From Synoicihabitans lomoniglobus (GTDB lineage Bacteria; Verrucomicrobiota; Verrucomicrobiia; Opitutales; Opitutaceae): a stretch of DNA of 64,000 nucleotides. The DNA is taken from the NCBI RefSeq assembly GCF_029023725.1, contig NZ_CP119075.1, forward strand, positions 1,235,501 to 1,299,500. Reading direction: 5' to 3'. Below the pieces are notes generated by a model. That model saw nothing but the letters and a program-made list of their open reading frames with translations. It was not told the origin of the DNA and did not search any database. Position numbers and translations under genes: made by a program. Of the stretch, positions 44,539-53,711 are shown in pieces (the first letter of the stretch is position 1; every line of letters starts with the position of its first letter).

Positions 44539-45423
44539 TCAATTCGCGCGGGCGGCCATGCTGCGAGCGAGGGTTTGCAGGAATTCGGTGTTGCCGGGCA
44601 ATGATGCCAATGCGGTCACCGCGACGTTGGTCTGTTCAGTGATGAAACCGCGGGAAGCCTCCAGGCCGAAGAGTCGCACGTAGGTCGTTTTTTCGGTCGC
44701 GGCGTCCTTGCCCACGGTTTTGCCCATGGTGGCGGTGTCGGACGTCTCATCGAGCACGTCGTCGACGATTTGAAAGGCGAGGCCGAGGTGGCGGCCGGCG
44801 CGGCGCAGCGTTTCGACCTGTGCGCTCGTCATACCGGCAACATGTCCGCCGAGCACGAGGGACGTTTCGATCATCGCGGCGGTTTTGTTGAGGTGAATGA
44901 ATTCCAGGTCCGCGGCGGTGGCATCGCCTTTGGCTTCGCCGAGCAGATCGGCCATTTGGCCTCCGATGAGGCGCCGACTACCGGCGGTTTCGGCCAATTC
45001 GCGGATTAACGCATGCGCGAGGGCGGGGCGGTCGGCGTAGGCCTCGGCGAGCAGGGCGAAGGCGTGGGTGAGGAGGGCATCGCCGGCCAGCAGGGCCGTC
45101 GCTTCGTCGTAGGCCTTGTGCACGGTGGGGCGGCCGCGGCGCAGGTCGTCGTTGTCGATGCACGGCAGGTCGTCGTGAATGAGCGAGTAGGTGTGCAGGC
45201 ATTCCACGGCCACGGCGGCGGGCAGGGCATCGTCGTCGGTCACACCTCCGGTTTCGGCGGCGGCGAGCACCAACGCCGGGCGCAGGCGTTTGCCACCGGC
45301 CTCCAAACTATAGCGCATGGCGGCGTGCAGCTGGGCGGGCGGCGTGGCGGCGGCGGGAACGTGTTGATCGAGGCCCGCTTCGATGCGTGCGACCAGAGAG
45401 TTTAATTTGTTTGTGACTTCCAT
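44539..45423 (-). CDS. ispA: Polyprenyl diphosphate synthase, farnesyl/geranylgeranyl type
   Basis: The 294-residue all-alpha prenyltransferase condenses isopentenyl diphosphate with allylic diphosphates. It has the first Asp-rich motif LIHDDLPCIDNDDLRRG, the chain-length region before it (ECLHTYS), the conserved GGKRLRP, and the second Asp-rich motif FQIVDDVLD. The two-residue insertion in the first motif (DDLPCID) and the length fit type II FPP synthase. The product may be farnesyl diphosphate for undecaprenyl phosphate and quinone side chains. It is divergent from the DUF4013 gene. Confidence 0.92.
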   Translation of the reverse strand: MEVTNKLNSLVARIEAGLDQHVPAAATPPAQLHAAMRYSLEAGGKRLRPALVLAAAETGGVTDDDALPAAVAVECLHTYSLIHDDLPCIDNDDLRRGRPTVHKAYDEATALLAGDALLTHAFALLAEAYADRPALAHALIRELAETAGSRRLIGGQMADLLGEAKGDATAADLEFIHLNKTAAMIETSLVLGGHVAGMTSAQVETLRRAGRHLGLAFQIVDDVLDETSDTATMGKTVGKDAATEKTTYVRLFGLEASRGFITEQTNVAVTALASLPGNTEFLQTLARSMAARAN

Positions 45424-45465
45424 CAGGGCGCCGCTACGGTCCGGCCAACTTTCCTTTTAGCCGAG

Positions 45466-46071
45466 ATGCCCACCCTAGAACTTGTTTGCAAACGCCTTTT
45501 CGCCGACTCGTCGTGGTTCATCAAATGCATCGTTGGCGCGCTGCTCTTGGTGGTCCCCGTCGCGCATTTTTTGGCCTTTGGCTATTTGTATGCGCTGATC
45601 GAGCGTTCCCGGCGCGGTGACGCGGTCATGTTGCCCGAATGGGGCGAGTGGCGGCGGATGTTTTTCGACGGGATCGCCGCTTTCGTGATTTTCTTCGCCC
45701 TCGGGGTGATTCCGCTAGCGATCGCCTGGCTGATGACGCTGCCCCTGCGGTGGCTGGAGTGGGGGGCGATTGTTTACCTGCCCATGGTGCCGGTCGTGAT
45801 GCTGGTCGGCCCCTTGGTAGTCGCGGGCATTTACCAATACCAGAAGCGCGAGGAATACCGGGATGCGTTTCGCTTGGTCGTGCTGGGTTCCATGCTGCGT
45901 TCGACGCGGGGGCGGCTCGTGCTGCCGACGCTGGCGTTTATCGGATTTTTGATCGCGGGCTACCCGCTGATGACGTTCACCGTGTTCGTGGCCCTGGCCG
46001 CGAGTTGGACTTACTACGCCGCTTCCTTCCGCATGATCGAAGAAGCGCGCCGTGGTGGGGTGAAAGTTTGA
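45466..46071 (+). CDS. DUF4013-family membrane protein
   Basis: The 201-residue protein has about five helices and the DUF4013 pattern: GALLLVVPVAHFLAFGYLYALI followed by a LPEWGEWRRMFFDG segment. The family's function is unknown; members are common in archaea and in Verrucomicrobiota-like bacteria. It is divergent from ispA, with 42 bases between them, and 31 bases upstream of the FmdB gene. Confidence 0.78.
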   Translation: MPTLELVCKRLFADSSWFIKCIVGALLLVVPVAHFLAFGYLYALIERSRRGDAVMLPEWGEWRRMFFDGIAAFVIFFALGVIPLAIAWLMTLPLRWLEWGAIVYLPMVPVVMLVGPLVVAGIYQYQKREEYRDAFRLVVLGSMLRSTRGRLVLPTLAFIGFLIAGYPLMTFTVFVALAASWTYYAASFRMIEEARRGGVKV

Positions 46072-46102
46072 TTTTTTGGTTTTGTTAGACACCTAAGCCA
46101 CC

Positions 46103-46357
46103 ATGCCGAATTACGATTACGCCTGCCCGAAATGTGGTCACGAATGGGAAGTTTTTCAGTCCATGAAGGACGACCCCATCAAGACGTGCCCGTCCTGTAA
46201 AAAACGCTCCGCCAAACGCCTCGTCGGTGGTGGAGCCGGGTTGATTTTTAAGGGTTCCGGTTTCTATATCACCGACTATAAGAACAAGTCCGGAGGAGAC
46301 AGCGCCAAACCGGCCGCCCCGTCTGCTCCCGCCGCCGCCAAGAAATCCGCCGATTAA
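46103..46357 (+). CDS. FmdB-family zinc ribbon protein
   Basis: An 84-residue protein with the FmdB signature: MPNYDYACPKCGHEWEVFQ, a second CPSC (four-Cys zinc site, ~8-35), and GGAGLIFKGSGFYITDY. The C-terminal ~20 residues are Ala/Pro/Lys-rich. FmdB was named as a putative regulator of formamidase expression, but the family role is unclear. It lies between a DUF4013 gene and a membrane-anchored unknown, spaced 23-31 bases, so it is probably in the same transcript. Confidence 0.92.
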   Translation: MPNYDYACPKCGHEWEVFQSMKDDPIKTCPSCKKRSAKRLVGGGAGLIFKGSGFYITDYKNKSGGDSAKPAAPSAPAAAKKSAD

Positions 46358-46380
46358 CGCCCGCTCAACCCGCTTCCGCC

Positions 46381-47037
46381 ATGTCCCGTGCATCCAAAGG
46401 TCCCAAACCACCCAGTATCGTTGAAGTGACCTTGGGGGCGGTGATCAGCTTGGTCATTGGGGCGACCTTGGCCGCAGGATACCTGATCGCCCAGCCGGTG
46501 GAAACGGTGCGCGTCATGCCGAAGGAGCCCGATCCTGATAAAGTGTATTATCAGGCGGGGTCCGCGCGCAGTTCGTTGGGGGGACAGTGGCTGCGTAAGA
46601 AACAGATGCTGATCGAGGGTGGAGCGGTTGAAATCCAGCTGACCGAGGACGAACTCAACACCTGGATGGCGTCGTCCACGGCCAAGCCCGATGCCGAAGC
46701 CGAAACCGGCGCCTTCGTGGCCAAGAACATTAATTTTCGGGTTCGCGACGGCGTGATGCAGATCGGTCTGCCGTGTTCGATCAAATTGCCGGGCTTCACC
46801 AAGGACGTGATCGTGCAGGCCAAAGGCGACTTCAAGGTGCAGGGCACCACCCATGTTTTCGTGCCTGAGTCGGTGATGGTCGGCACTCTGGCGGTCGATA
46901 AATTACCGGTGGTCGGAGATTTTATTTTGGACCGTCTCAGGGCCTCCCAGGAATACCCGGAAGAGCTCACCAAAGCGTGGTCGACCCTGAGCGAAGTCGC
47001 AGTCGAGGACAATTTCCTGAAGCTCGCCCGCCGCTAA
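46381..47037 (+). CDS. Membrane-anchored protein of unknown function
   Basis: The 218-residue product has one N-terminal helix (~15-37, EVTLGAVISLVIGATLAAGYLI) and an extracytoplasmic part with beta-strand pattern. The segment VEIQLTEDELNTWMASS is followed by a VKNINFRV/IQIGLPCSIKLPGF type of alternating strands, similar in feel to lipid-binding YpmS-like or tubular folds. I cannot name the family. It follows fmdB by 23 bases and precedes the 47-kb repeat cluster. Confidence 0.7.
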   Translation: MSRASKGPKPPSIVEVTLGAVISLVIGATLAAGYLIAQPVETVRVMPKEPDPDKVYYQAGSARSSLGGQWLRKKQMLIEGGAVEIQLTEDELNTWMASSTAKPDAEAETGAFVAKNINFRVRDGVMQIGLPCSIKLPGFTKDVIVQAKGDFKVQGTTHVFVPESVMVGTLAVDKLPVVGDFILDRLRASQEYPEELTKAWSTLSEVAVEDNFLKLARR

Positions 47038-47060
47038 GACCGGACATTTCAATCGGGGAG

Positions 47061-47513
47061 GGACGACTTCCACGTCGTCCGCACCGGAGTGGCTTCGCGC
47101 CCTTTGCGATCTTCTGTAGAAAACCAATGCTGCCACCCCGCCGCCATCACTGTAGCGTCATGCTGATGGTTTCGTGTCTTCCGTGGGCCCTAACCATTCT
47201 GCCTCTCACGCACGGGAGCGGCCAACGGGTTTAACCACAAACTTCACCGATCAACACAGATCTCTCAGCCGGCATTTTTTACAGGAGGAAACGGAGGTTA
47301 ACAGAGCTGGGACTCTGCGATGTTGAGTGATGAGCTGAAACCTTCGAGAAACGACTTCCATGTCGTCCGCACCGGAGTGGCTTCGCGCCCTTTGCGATCT
47401 TCTGTAAAAATCAATCCAGTCTCTGACGCACCGGAGTGGAAGGTAGTTTAACCACAGCTTTCACCGATCTGTCAGCCTGGTTGCTTTTCACAGAAGATCG
47501 CCAAGATCGCTAA
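47061..47513. repeat. Cluster of dispersed intergenic repeats
   Basis: The gene-free region 47038-47654 carries two copies of repeat A (47061-47123 and 47351-47410; gacttcca(c/t)gtcgtccgc, caccggagtggcttcgcgcc, tttgcgatcttctgta) and two of repeat B (47231-47300 and 47446-47513; ttaaccaca, cttcaccgatc, cagcc). In repeat A, ggacgac and gtcgtcc make a 7-base stem around ttccac. Similar copies occur at 57.0, 59.1 and 60.3 kb. No open frame here looks real. Confidence 0.75.
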
Positions 47514-47654
47514 GCAATGTTGCGCCGGTGTATCCGTTCCCGGTCGACCTTCGTTTGCTTCGTTTCCGTCTGTTGAGAAACAGTTCGGCCCCTCGTCTTG
47601 GAGTGATTCCACGCTCGGTGTTTCCTCCGGCAAACGGCATCATCCCGTCGACCG

Positions 47655-48836
47655 TCAGCCGATGGCGGCGAGCAGGTTTTCCATGCCAACGTGCTCTTGA
47701 ATGAGCTTCTTGATGACGGGAATTTTGTCCGAATCTCCCGGCTGGGTTTTAACCGTCATGCTATTGATCTTGGATGTCACGGTGTAGCTCTCGCCGGCCG
47801 CCATCATGATCGGGATATCCGTCTGCGTGAGCAACTCCCGCAGCTTGGCGTGCGGCTCGATGTCGTTGGTTAAAATAATGCCGGCCACACGGCTGTCGGG
47901 GGAAAGTTGCGCGCTCGAAATCGCCGCCAACAGGATGTCGTCGCGGTCGCCGGGAGTGATGATGACGGTGCCGGCGCGCAGGTGCTCGACAATGCCTTTC
48001 GCGGCCATGGCGCCGACGACCAAGCGACCCACGCGAACATTCTTGGCGTTCGCGCTCGCGTTGAGCCAGCGGCCGTCGATGTGTTCGGCGATTTGCGCGA
48101 GATTGGGGCGGGCCAGCACTTGCTGAATGGGTAACACGCCGAGCAACGGCACCCCGAGGCGCTTGAGCCCGCGCCCGGCGTATTCGGTGATCATATCCAT
48201 CTTGTCGGCTTCGACCTTGTTGAGGATCGCACCCACGACTTCCACGCCGACTTGGTCAAACAATGCCTTGTTCAGCGCAATCTCGTCGATGGGGCGACCG
48301 ATGCCGCCCGGGCACACGATGATGGCCTTGGCCTTGAGCAGTTTGGCAACGCGGGCGTTGGAGAGGTCGAACACACTGCCGACTCCGGCGTGACCGGTGC
48401 CTTCGATGAGCGTGAAATCTTTTTCCCACGAAACGCGGTCAAACGCCCGGCAGATTTGGTCTTCCAACTTCGGCAACATGTCGGCCGGGTTCTTCAGGTA
48501 GCGGCGGGTGAAGGAACCGTCGATGGCCACGGGGCTCATGCTTTCGATGGGCACGCGGACCTTGTAGATGGTGTCGAGGAGCACCGAGTCTTCGTCGACC
48601 TTGTGTCCCTGCACTTCGACGAAGCGTTGGCCGATGGGCTTGATGAACCCCACGCGCGGAAACGCGGCCTGCAGGGCGGCGAACAACCCGAGGCAAGTCG
48701 TCGTCTTGCCGTCATTCATGCGCGTGGCGGCGACGAACAGGCGCTTGTTTTCCGTATTGGTCGGGGCTTTGAGCAGCGGGAGCGCCGGCAGCGTGAAGGG
48801 ATTGGTCGAGGGCAGGTTCAGGTCAGATTGCGTCAT
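47655..48836 (-). CDS. P-loop/DRTGG regulatory-type partner of phosphotransacetylase
   Basis: The 393-residue protein is like the N-terminal half of long Pta proteins: a BioD-like P-loop domain (FVAATRMNDGKTTTCLG, ~33-48; FTLIEGTGHAGVGS) and a DRTGG domain (AGTVIITPGDRDDILLAAI, AGIILTNDIEPHAKL). The catalytic phosphotransacetylase domain is absent here and lies in the upstream gene, which it overlaps by 14 bases. ATG 48836 was chosen; the longer open frame upstream is a shadow of pta. In known long Pta proteins this region affects allosteric control. Whether this protein binds the catalytic one is untested. Confidence 0.85.
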   Translation of the reverse strand: MTQSDLNLPSTNPFTLPALPLLKAPTNTENKRLFVAATRMNDGKTTTCLGLFAALQAAFPRVGFIKPIGQRFVEVQGHKVDEDSVLLDTIYKVRVPIESMSPVAIDGSFTRRYLKNPADMLPKLEDQICRAFDRVSWEKDFTLIEGTGHAGVGSVFDLSNARVAKLLKAKAIIVCPGGIGRPIDEIALNKALFDQVGVEVVGAILNKVEADKMDMITEYAGRGLKRLGVPLLGVLPIQQVLARPNLAQIAEHIDGRWLNASANAKNVRVGRLVVGAMAAKGIVEHLRAGTVIITPGDRDDILLAAISSAQLSPDSRVAGIILTNDIEPHAKLRELLTQTDIPIMMAAGESYTVTSKINSMTVKTQPGDSDKIPVIKKLIQEHVGMENLLAAIG

Positions 48837-49863
48837 GGCTACCAAAGAGAAGATCGCGATCAATCGCCTGCACGCCGCATACCACCGCCGCCCCGAAAAC
48901 GTCGTGGGCGCTCGAACCCCGACTGATCTCGGCGGCGGGTTTGCTGAGTCCCGTGACGATCTGGCCGTAGGAATTGGCCCCGGCGATGTGTTGCACGAGT
49001 TTGAAGCCGATGTTGCCACTGTTGAGGTCGGGGAAAATCAGCACGTTGGCGCGGCCCGCCACGGGTGATTCGATGCGCTTGGCTCCGGCCACATACGCAT
49101 CGAGGGCGGCGTCGACCTGCATCTCCCCGTCGATTTCGAAATCGAGGTTGGCGGCGTTCGCCTGTTCCCGGGCGAGCTGGGTGGCCTGACGCATTTTGAG
49201 CACACTCGGATCCGCGGAAGTGTCGCGCGAAGCAAAGCTGAGCATGGCGATGTGCGGCTTGGTATTGGTGAGGTGGCTTGCGATGATGCCGGTCGAGATC
49301 GCGATGTCGGCCAGTTGTTCGGCGGTCGGGTGGGGGATGACGCCGCAATCCGCCATGAAGAGGCTGCCGCCGCTGCCGATCTGTTTCTCGTCAAAATCGA
49401 GGATCATGAGCGACGACGCGGTGTGCACGCCGGGCAAGCGCGGGATGATCTGAAACAACGGGCGCAGCGCGCTCGCGGCCGACTGCGTGGCCCCGCCGAC
49501 GAGGGCGTCGGCCTGCGCCGCCTGCAGCATCATGGTGGCGTAGGTGCTGTTTTCGCGAAGGGCTTCGCGCGCTTCGTCGAGGGTGAGACCTTTGTGGGCG
49601 CGGAGTTGGTGCAATGCGGTGGCAAAAGTATCCACATCGTCGCTGCGGGCGGGGTCGAGCAACCGCATGCCTTTCGTGTTGATATCGAGCTGCGTCGCGA
49701 GGCGTTTGAGTTCGGTGCGATCGCCGAGCAGAATCGGCACACCGAGGCGGCGGGTCACCCATTGGCGAGCCGCTTGTAGGATACGCGGATCAGCTCCCTC
49801 CGGAAACACGATGCGTTTCGGATGACGTTGGAGTTTGGCCGTGAGACGATCGAGCAGTGGCAT
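48823..49863 (-). CDS. pta: Phosphate acetyltransferase, catalytic (short) form
   Basis: The 346-residue enzyme converts acetyl-CoA and phosphate to acetyl phosphate. It matches the PTA catalytic domain: KRIVFPEGADPRILQAA, VGGATQSAASALRP, LMILDF, ADCGVIPHPTAEQLADIAI, MLSFASR, EIDGEMQVDAA, ANVLIFPDLNSGNI and GPxxQ-like SYGQIVTGLSKPAAEISRGSS. No acetate kinase gene is in the window. It is the first gene of a pair on the minus strand, upstream of the P-loop/DRTGG partner, and divergent from murJ. Confidence 0.94.
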   Translation of the reverse strand: MPLLDRLTAKLQRHPKRIVFPEGADPRILQAARQWVTRRLGVPILLGDRTELKRLATQLDINTKGMRLLDPARSDDVDTFATALHQLRAHKGLTLDEAREALRENSTYATMMLQAAQADALVGGATQSAASALRPLFQIIPRLPGVHTASSLMILDFDEKQIGSGGSLFMADCGVIPHPTAEQLADIAISTGIIASHLTNTKPHIAMLSFASRDTSADPSVLKMRQATQLAREQANAANLDFEIDGEMQVDAALDAYVAGAKRIESPVAGRANVLIFPDLNSGNIGFKLVQHIAGANSYGQIVTGLSKPAAEISRGSSAHDVFGAAVVCGVQAIDRDLLFGSHDAI

Positions 49864-49995
49864 GCGTGGCGGAGACGGTGTTGGGACTGTTCGGCGTCGT
49901 CAATGCCGTGACAAGGATTCACGTTTTGTAAACGAGGGCCGCGGCTGCCGGTCTTCACTCTTGTAAGCGGTTGCAGGGGAGGCGAGAACAGCGCG

Positions 49996-51594
49996 GTGTC
50001 TCGCAGCCTCAAGAACATCGGTATCGTCTCCGCCGCGACCATGCTCTCGCGCGTGTTGGGGCTGGGACGCGATATGCTGGTCACCACCGTGTTTGGCGCG
50101 GGCCCGCTGGCGTCGGCGTTTGTGACCGCGTTCACACTGCCCAATCTCTTCCGACGGTTGCTGGGCGAGGGCGCGCTGACGGCCGCGCTCGTGCCGACGC
50201 TCAACGACGAACTGGCTCAACGGCAGCGGTCGGGGGCGTTCGTTTTGGTCAATCAAGTGGCGAGCTGGCTCGGTGCGGTGACGCTCGTGATCGTGGCGCT
50301 CGCGATGGTGAGTCTCGCCGGTTTGGCGGAAGCGGGCTGGTTGGAAACATGGTCTGGTAAACCGGCTCAGGTCGCCCGGTGGCGCGAGGCCGCGGAACTC
50401 GCGGTCGTGCTGTTTCCCTATCTCGTCTTCGTATGTTTGTCCGCCGCGTTCAGTGCGGCGCTGCAGACGCTTGATCGTTTCCTGGAACCGGCGCTTTCCC
50501 CGATCTGGCTCAATTTGGCCATGATTGGCATGTTGGGCGGCGCGGTGTGGTGGGGCGACGTGACGCTCGACGACGCGCGCATGCGCTGGTTGTGCGGTGG
50601 CGTGCTGATTGGCGGTTTTTTGCAAATGGTGGTGCCGGCCGTGGCGTTGATGACGGAGGGCTGGCGGCCCCGCCCGGATTTCAGTCTCAGTCCGGCGGTG
50701 AAATCCATGTTGGTGCTGATGGGGCCGACCGTGCTCGGATCGGCCGTTTATCTGATCAACCTGTCGGTTTCGCGCATCATCGGGCTATCACTCAACGATT
50801 CGGCGGCTGCGATTCTCAATCTGGCAACGCGATTGATCGAGCTCCCCATCGGGGTGTTTGCGATCGCGGTGTCGACCGTCGTGTTTCCACTTATCTCGCG
50901 TTACGCGGCAAAGGGCGACTGGCCCAATCTGGCGCGCTCCTACCATCGTGGCATGCGGCTGGTGCTCGCCATCAATGTGCCGGCGGCGGTGGGCATGGTC
51001 GTCTTGGCGGCTCCAATTATTCGGGTGCTGTTTCAGCGGGGCGAATTTCGGCCCGAGGACACGCTGGCGACCGTGCCCGTGCTGATGGTATTCGCGGCGG
51101 GACTACCGGTCTTTGCCTACGTGAATCTGATGCTGCGGGCGTTCTACGCGCAGAAGGATACCCGGACGCCCGTGCGCGCCGCCGTGATGAGTTTCGTGGT
51201 CAATGTCAGCCTGAGTCTCGCTCTAATGGGACCGCTTTCGACCATGGGTCTGGCATTGGCGAGCAACGTGGCGGTGGTGGCGCAGGCGGTGTATCTGCAA
51301 CGTGCGCTCACGCGGCAGCGGGCGGAGTTGGGCGTCGGTCCCATGGTGGTGAATACGGTAAAAATTCTCATCGCGAGTGTCGGCATGGGACTCGCGGTGG
51401 GGGCGGGCGCGCGGTTGTTCGCCACCATGCCGACGACCTGGGCCTGGGATCTTGCCCGTTTGGCGGTGCTCGTGCCGGTGGGTATCGCCGTGTATGGCGG
51501 ATTGGTGTGGTTCCTGCGGTTGGAGGGGCGGGAAGAAATCGCCGCCCTGTTGCGCGGGCGCAGACCCATCGCTCCCGGATCTAAAAACTCATGA
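49996..51594 (+). CDS. murJ: MurJ, lipid II flippase
   Basis: The 532-residue polytopic membrane protein of the MOP superfamily has ~14 helices and the MurJ signature: SAATMLSRVLGLGRDMLVT, FGAGPLASAFVTAF, NLFRRLLGEGALTAALVPT, then LNLATRLIELPIGVFAIAVSTVVFPLISRY. It moves lipid II to the periplasmic face, completing the pathway served by the dcw genes in the first 10 kb. The start is GTG 49996. The stop overlaps the next ATG by 4 bases. Confidence 0.95.
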   Translation: MSRSLKNIGIVSAATMLSRVLGLGRDMLVTTVFGAGPLASAFVTAFTLPNLFRRLLGEGALTAALVPTLNDELAQRQRSGAFVLVNQVASWLGAVTLVIVALAMVSLAGLAEAGWLETWSGKPAQVARWREAAELAVVLFPYLVFVCLSAAFSAALQTLDRFLEPALSPIWLNLAMIGMLGGAVWWGDVTLDDARMRWLCGGVLIGGFLQMVVPAVALMTEGWRPRPDFSLSPAVKSMLVLMGPTVLGSAVYLINLSVSRIIGLSLNDSAAAILNLATRLIELPIGVFAIAVSTVVFPLISRYAAKGDWPNLARSYHRGMRLVLAINVPAAVGMVVLAAPIIRVLFQRGEFRPEDTLATVPVLMVFAAGLPVFAYVNLMLRAFYAQKDTRTPVRAAVMSFVVNVSLSLALMGPLSTMGLALASNVAVVAQAVYLQRALTRQRAELGVGPMVVNTVKILIASVGMGLAVGAGARLFATMPTTWAWDLARLAVLVPVGIAVYGGLVWFLRLEGREEIAALLRGRRPIAPGSKNS

Positions 51595-52577
51595 TAGCTT
51601 GGCTGAAGAAAAACTGGTTCATGGTCGGCATGCCCGTCGCGGTGGGTTTGGCGTGGTTGTTCCCCGATGTCGGGGCCAAGGGCGGTCTGCTGCGCACGGA
51701 GATTTCGACCAAATTTGCCGTCGCGTTCGTATTTTTTGCGCAAGGCCTCACCTTGCCAGCGAAGGCATTGCGTGATGGGGCCAGCCAATGGAAGCTGCAC
51801 CTCGGCGTGCAGGGTTTTGGGTTCCTGGCGTTTCCGTTGCTGGGCATCGTGTTTGATGCCGTCGTCGGCGGGCGACTCGCGCCGGATCTGCGCATGGGCT
51901 TTCTCTTTCTGTGCGTGCTGCCGTCGACCATCGTGATGGCGGTGGCGTTGGCGACGGTCGCGGGCGGCAATGTCCCGGCCGCCATTTTCAACGCCGTTTT
52001 GTCCAATGTGATCGGCGTGTTCCTCACGCCCGTGTGGGTGGCGTGGCTGATGCAGGCGAGTGGCACGACCCAACCGCTGAGCGCTGTTTTCCAAGAGGTC
52101 ACGTTGCTGCTCATCCTGCCGCTCGTGGTGGGGCAAATCGTGCGTCGGTTCGGCGTCGAGGTGTGGGCCGATGCGAAGCGCAAAAAACTCAATAATTTCA
52201 GCAACGGCATCATCCTTGTGATCGTCTACGCCGCCTTCTGCAATTCGGTGAAAGCCAACCTGTGGTCGTCGCACGGGTGGGGGCTGTTCTTGGGCAGCCT
52301 GATCGGGGTGATCGTCCTGATGGCCATCGCGCTCGTCGGCACATCGTTGCTGGCCAAGGCCCTGCGCCTGCGCCCGGCAGAGGCCGTCGTGCTCGTGATC
52401 AGCGGGGCTCAGAAGAGTCTGGCCACGGGAGTGCCTCTCGCGAAAGTCGTCTTCGGGGCGCACCCCGGGCTCGGACTCATTTTGTTGCCCATCATGCTCT
52501 ACCATCCGCTCCAGTTGTTTGTGTGCGGGACGTTGGGGGCGCGGCACTTGCGACAGCATCCGGTTACAAATGGGTGA
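51591..52577 (+). CDS. SBF-like (bile acid:sodium symporter-type) transporter
   Basis: The 328-residue protein has about ten helices and the pattern of the SBF-like/YfeH group: LLRTEISTKFAVAFVFFAQGLTLP, LPSTIVMAVALATVAGGNVPAAIFNAVLSN (a crossover motif), and VISGAQKSLATGVPLAK near the end (second crossover). Despite the name, substrates in bacteria are mostly unknown. The murJ stop overlaps its start by 4 bases (ATGA), so co-expression with murJ is likely. A TetR gene follows. Confidence 0.85.
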   Translation: MIAWLKKNWFMVGMPVAVGLAWLFPDVGAKGGLLRTEISTKFAVAFVFFAQGLTLPAKALRDGASQWKLHLGVQGFGFLAFPLLGIVFDAVVGGRLAPDLRMGFLFLCVLPSTIVMAVALATVAGGNVPAAIFNAVLSNVIGVFLTPVWVAWLMQASGTTQPLSAVFQEVTLLLILPLVVGQIVRRFGVEVWADAKRKKLNNFSNGIILVIVYAAFCNSVKANLWSSHGWGLFLGSLIGVIVLMAIALVGTSLLAKALRLRPAEAVVLVISGAQKSLATGVPLAKVVFGAHPGLGLILLPIMLYHPLQLFVCGTLGARHLRQHPVTNG

Positions 52578-52633
52578 ACTAAAAGTAATCCGTGGGCTTG
52601 CTCGTCGCGCCAACCCGCCTACGGTCTCGGCTA

Positions 52634-53242
52634 ATGGGACGCACCAGTGACGCTGATCAACGCTTGATGGATGCCGCGCTCTCTCTCATGTGGGAGGAGA
52701 GCTACGGTGCCATGTCTGTGGACGATATCTGCCGTCGCGCCGATGTGCGCAAAGGCAGTTTTTACTACTACTTCACGTCCAAGGAGGAACTCGCGGTGAA
52801 GGCCTTGGACCGGATGTGGCAGGATCACAAAAAGCAGCTCGACGAAGTTTTCTCCCCGTCCATTCCGCCCATCGATCGCATCCGGGCCCGCTGCGCCGCC
52901 GTTTACGAATTTCAGTCCCAAATGAAGGCCGAGCACGGCCACGTTTTGGGTTGTCCGCTCTGTTCGCTCGGCTCGGAAATCTGCAATCTTCACGAAGCGA
53001 TTCGCGACAAGGTGCGCTCCATCTTGGAAATCAAAACCCAATATTGGGAGGCCGCGATTCGCGACGGCCAGGCTGCCGGTCTCATCGAGCCCGGCGATCC
53101 CGTGTGCAAGGCGCGGTGCGCCATGGCGTTTTTTGAAGGCATGATCGCCCAGGCTCGTCTGCACGACGATGTCGAGCGGTTGAGTGACTTTGCCGACCGC
53201 ATGTGCGACCACCTCGGGGTGCGTCTGCCGGTTACCGCCTGA
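52634..53242 (+). CDS. TetR-family regulator with a cysteine cluster (NemR-like)
   Basis: The 202-residue protein has an N-terminal TetR helix-turn-helix (SVDDICRRADVRKGSFYYYFTSKEELA, ~28-54) and an effector domain carrying C107, C110 and C117 in GCPLCSLGSEIC. In E. coli NemR a redox-sensing Cys at about this place (Cys106) reacts with electrophiles and quinones and derepresses nemRA. The three genes after it (thioredoxin, OYE, nitroreductase) fit that scheme. ATG 52634 was chosen; the frame opens slightly earlier at a TTG/GTG-type codon. Confidence 0.85.
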   Translation: MGRTSDADQRLMDAALSLMWEESYGAMSVDDICRRADVRKGSFYYYFTSKEELAVKALDRMWQDHKKQLDEVFSPSIPPIDRIRARCAAVYEFQSQMKAEHGHVLGCPLCSLGSEICNLHEAIRDKVRSILEIKTQYWEAAIRDGQAAGLIEPGDPVCKARCAMAFFEGMIAQARLHDDVERLSDFADRMCDHLGVRLPVTA

Positions 53243-53324
53243 CCCCATTGGGTTGGCCCCGACCGGGGCGAACAGGCCGGGAATTTAGAGAAAAGTTCGG
53301 CGGTGGGTTGCGTTCCGTAGAAAC

Positions 53325-53339
53325 TAGACGATCAGTCAA
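53325..53339 (+). promoter_or_regulatory. TetR-type operator candidate before the thioredoxin gene
   Basis: tagac-gatca-gtcaa is an imperfect inverted repeat of the TAGAC-N-GTCTA type that I recall for NemR-like TetR regulators. It ends 5 bases before the thioredoxin ATG, where repressor binding would block transcription or early elongation. No ribosome site is visible there, so the message may have a very short leader. Confidence 0.45.
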
Positions 53340-53344
53340 CTATT

Positions 53345-53683
53345 ATGGAAAGCACCTCTTCTCTCGTTTCTCACGCCACCGTGGCCGACTTCGCATCGGT
53401 CGCGCTCGACGCCTCCGCCGACCGGTTGGTGCTCGTCGATTTTTGGGCCGGATGGTGCGGTCCCTGCAAGGCGATGTCGCCGGTGCTCGATGAAATTGCG
53501 TCGACTCACCCAGATACCGTCAAAGTCGTCAAGGTCGACGTCGACAGTGAGCAAAAGCTCGCGCTCGACCACGGTATCCGTGCGCTGCCTACACTGCTCC
53601 TGATCAAGGACCGGGCCGTCGTTAAGCAGCTCGTCGGGTTGCAATCGGCCGCCGCGATCTCCGAGGCTGTCGCCGCCGCCTGA
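53345..53683 (+). CDS. trxA: Thioredoxin
   Basis: The 112-residue protein has the standard thioredoxin fold: VDFWAGWCGPCKAMSPVLDEI with redox pair C38/C41, a VKVVKVDVDSEQKLALDHGIRALPTLLL segment with the cis-proline (ALPT), and a final VGLQSAAAI helix. It reduces protein disulfides in the cytoplasm. It stands between the TetR gene and OYE (29 bases), so it probably serves the electrophile-response set here rather than, or besides, the general pool. Confidence 0.95.
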   Translation: MESTSSLVSHATVADFASVALDASADRLVLVDFWAGWCGPCKAMSPVLDEIASTHPDTVKVVKVDVDSEQKLALDHGIRALPTLLLIKDRAVVKQLVGLQSAAAISEAVAAA

Positions 53684-53711
53684 TTTTTCCTTCCAACGTC
53701 CGTTCCGCTTC

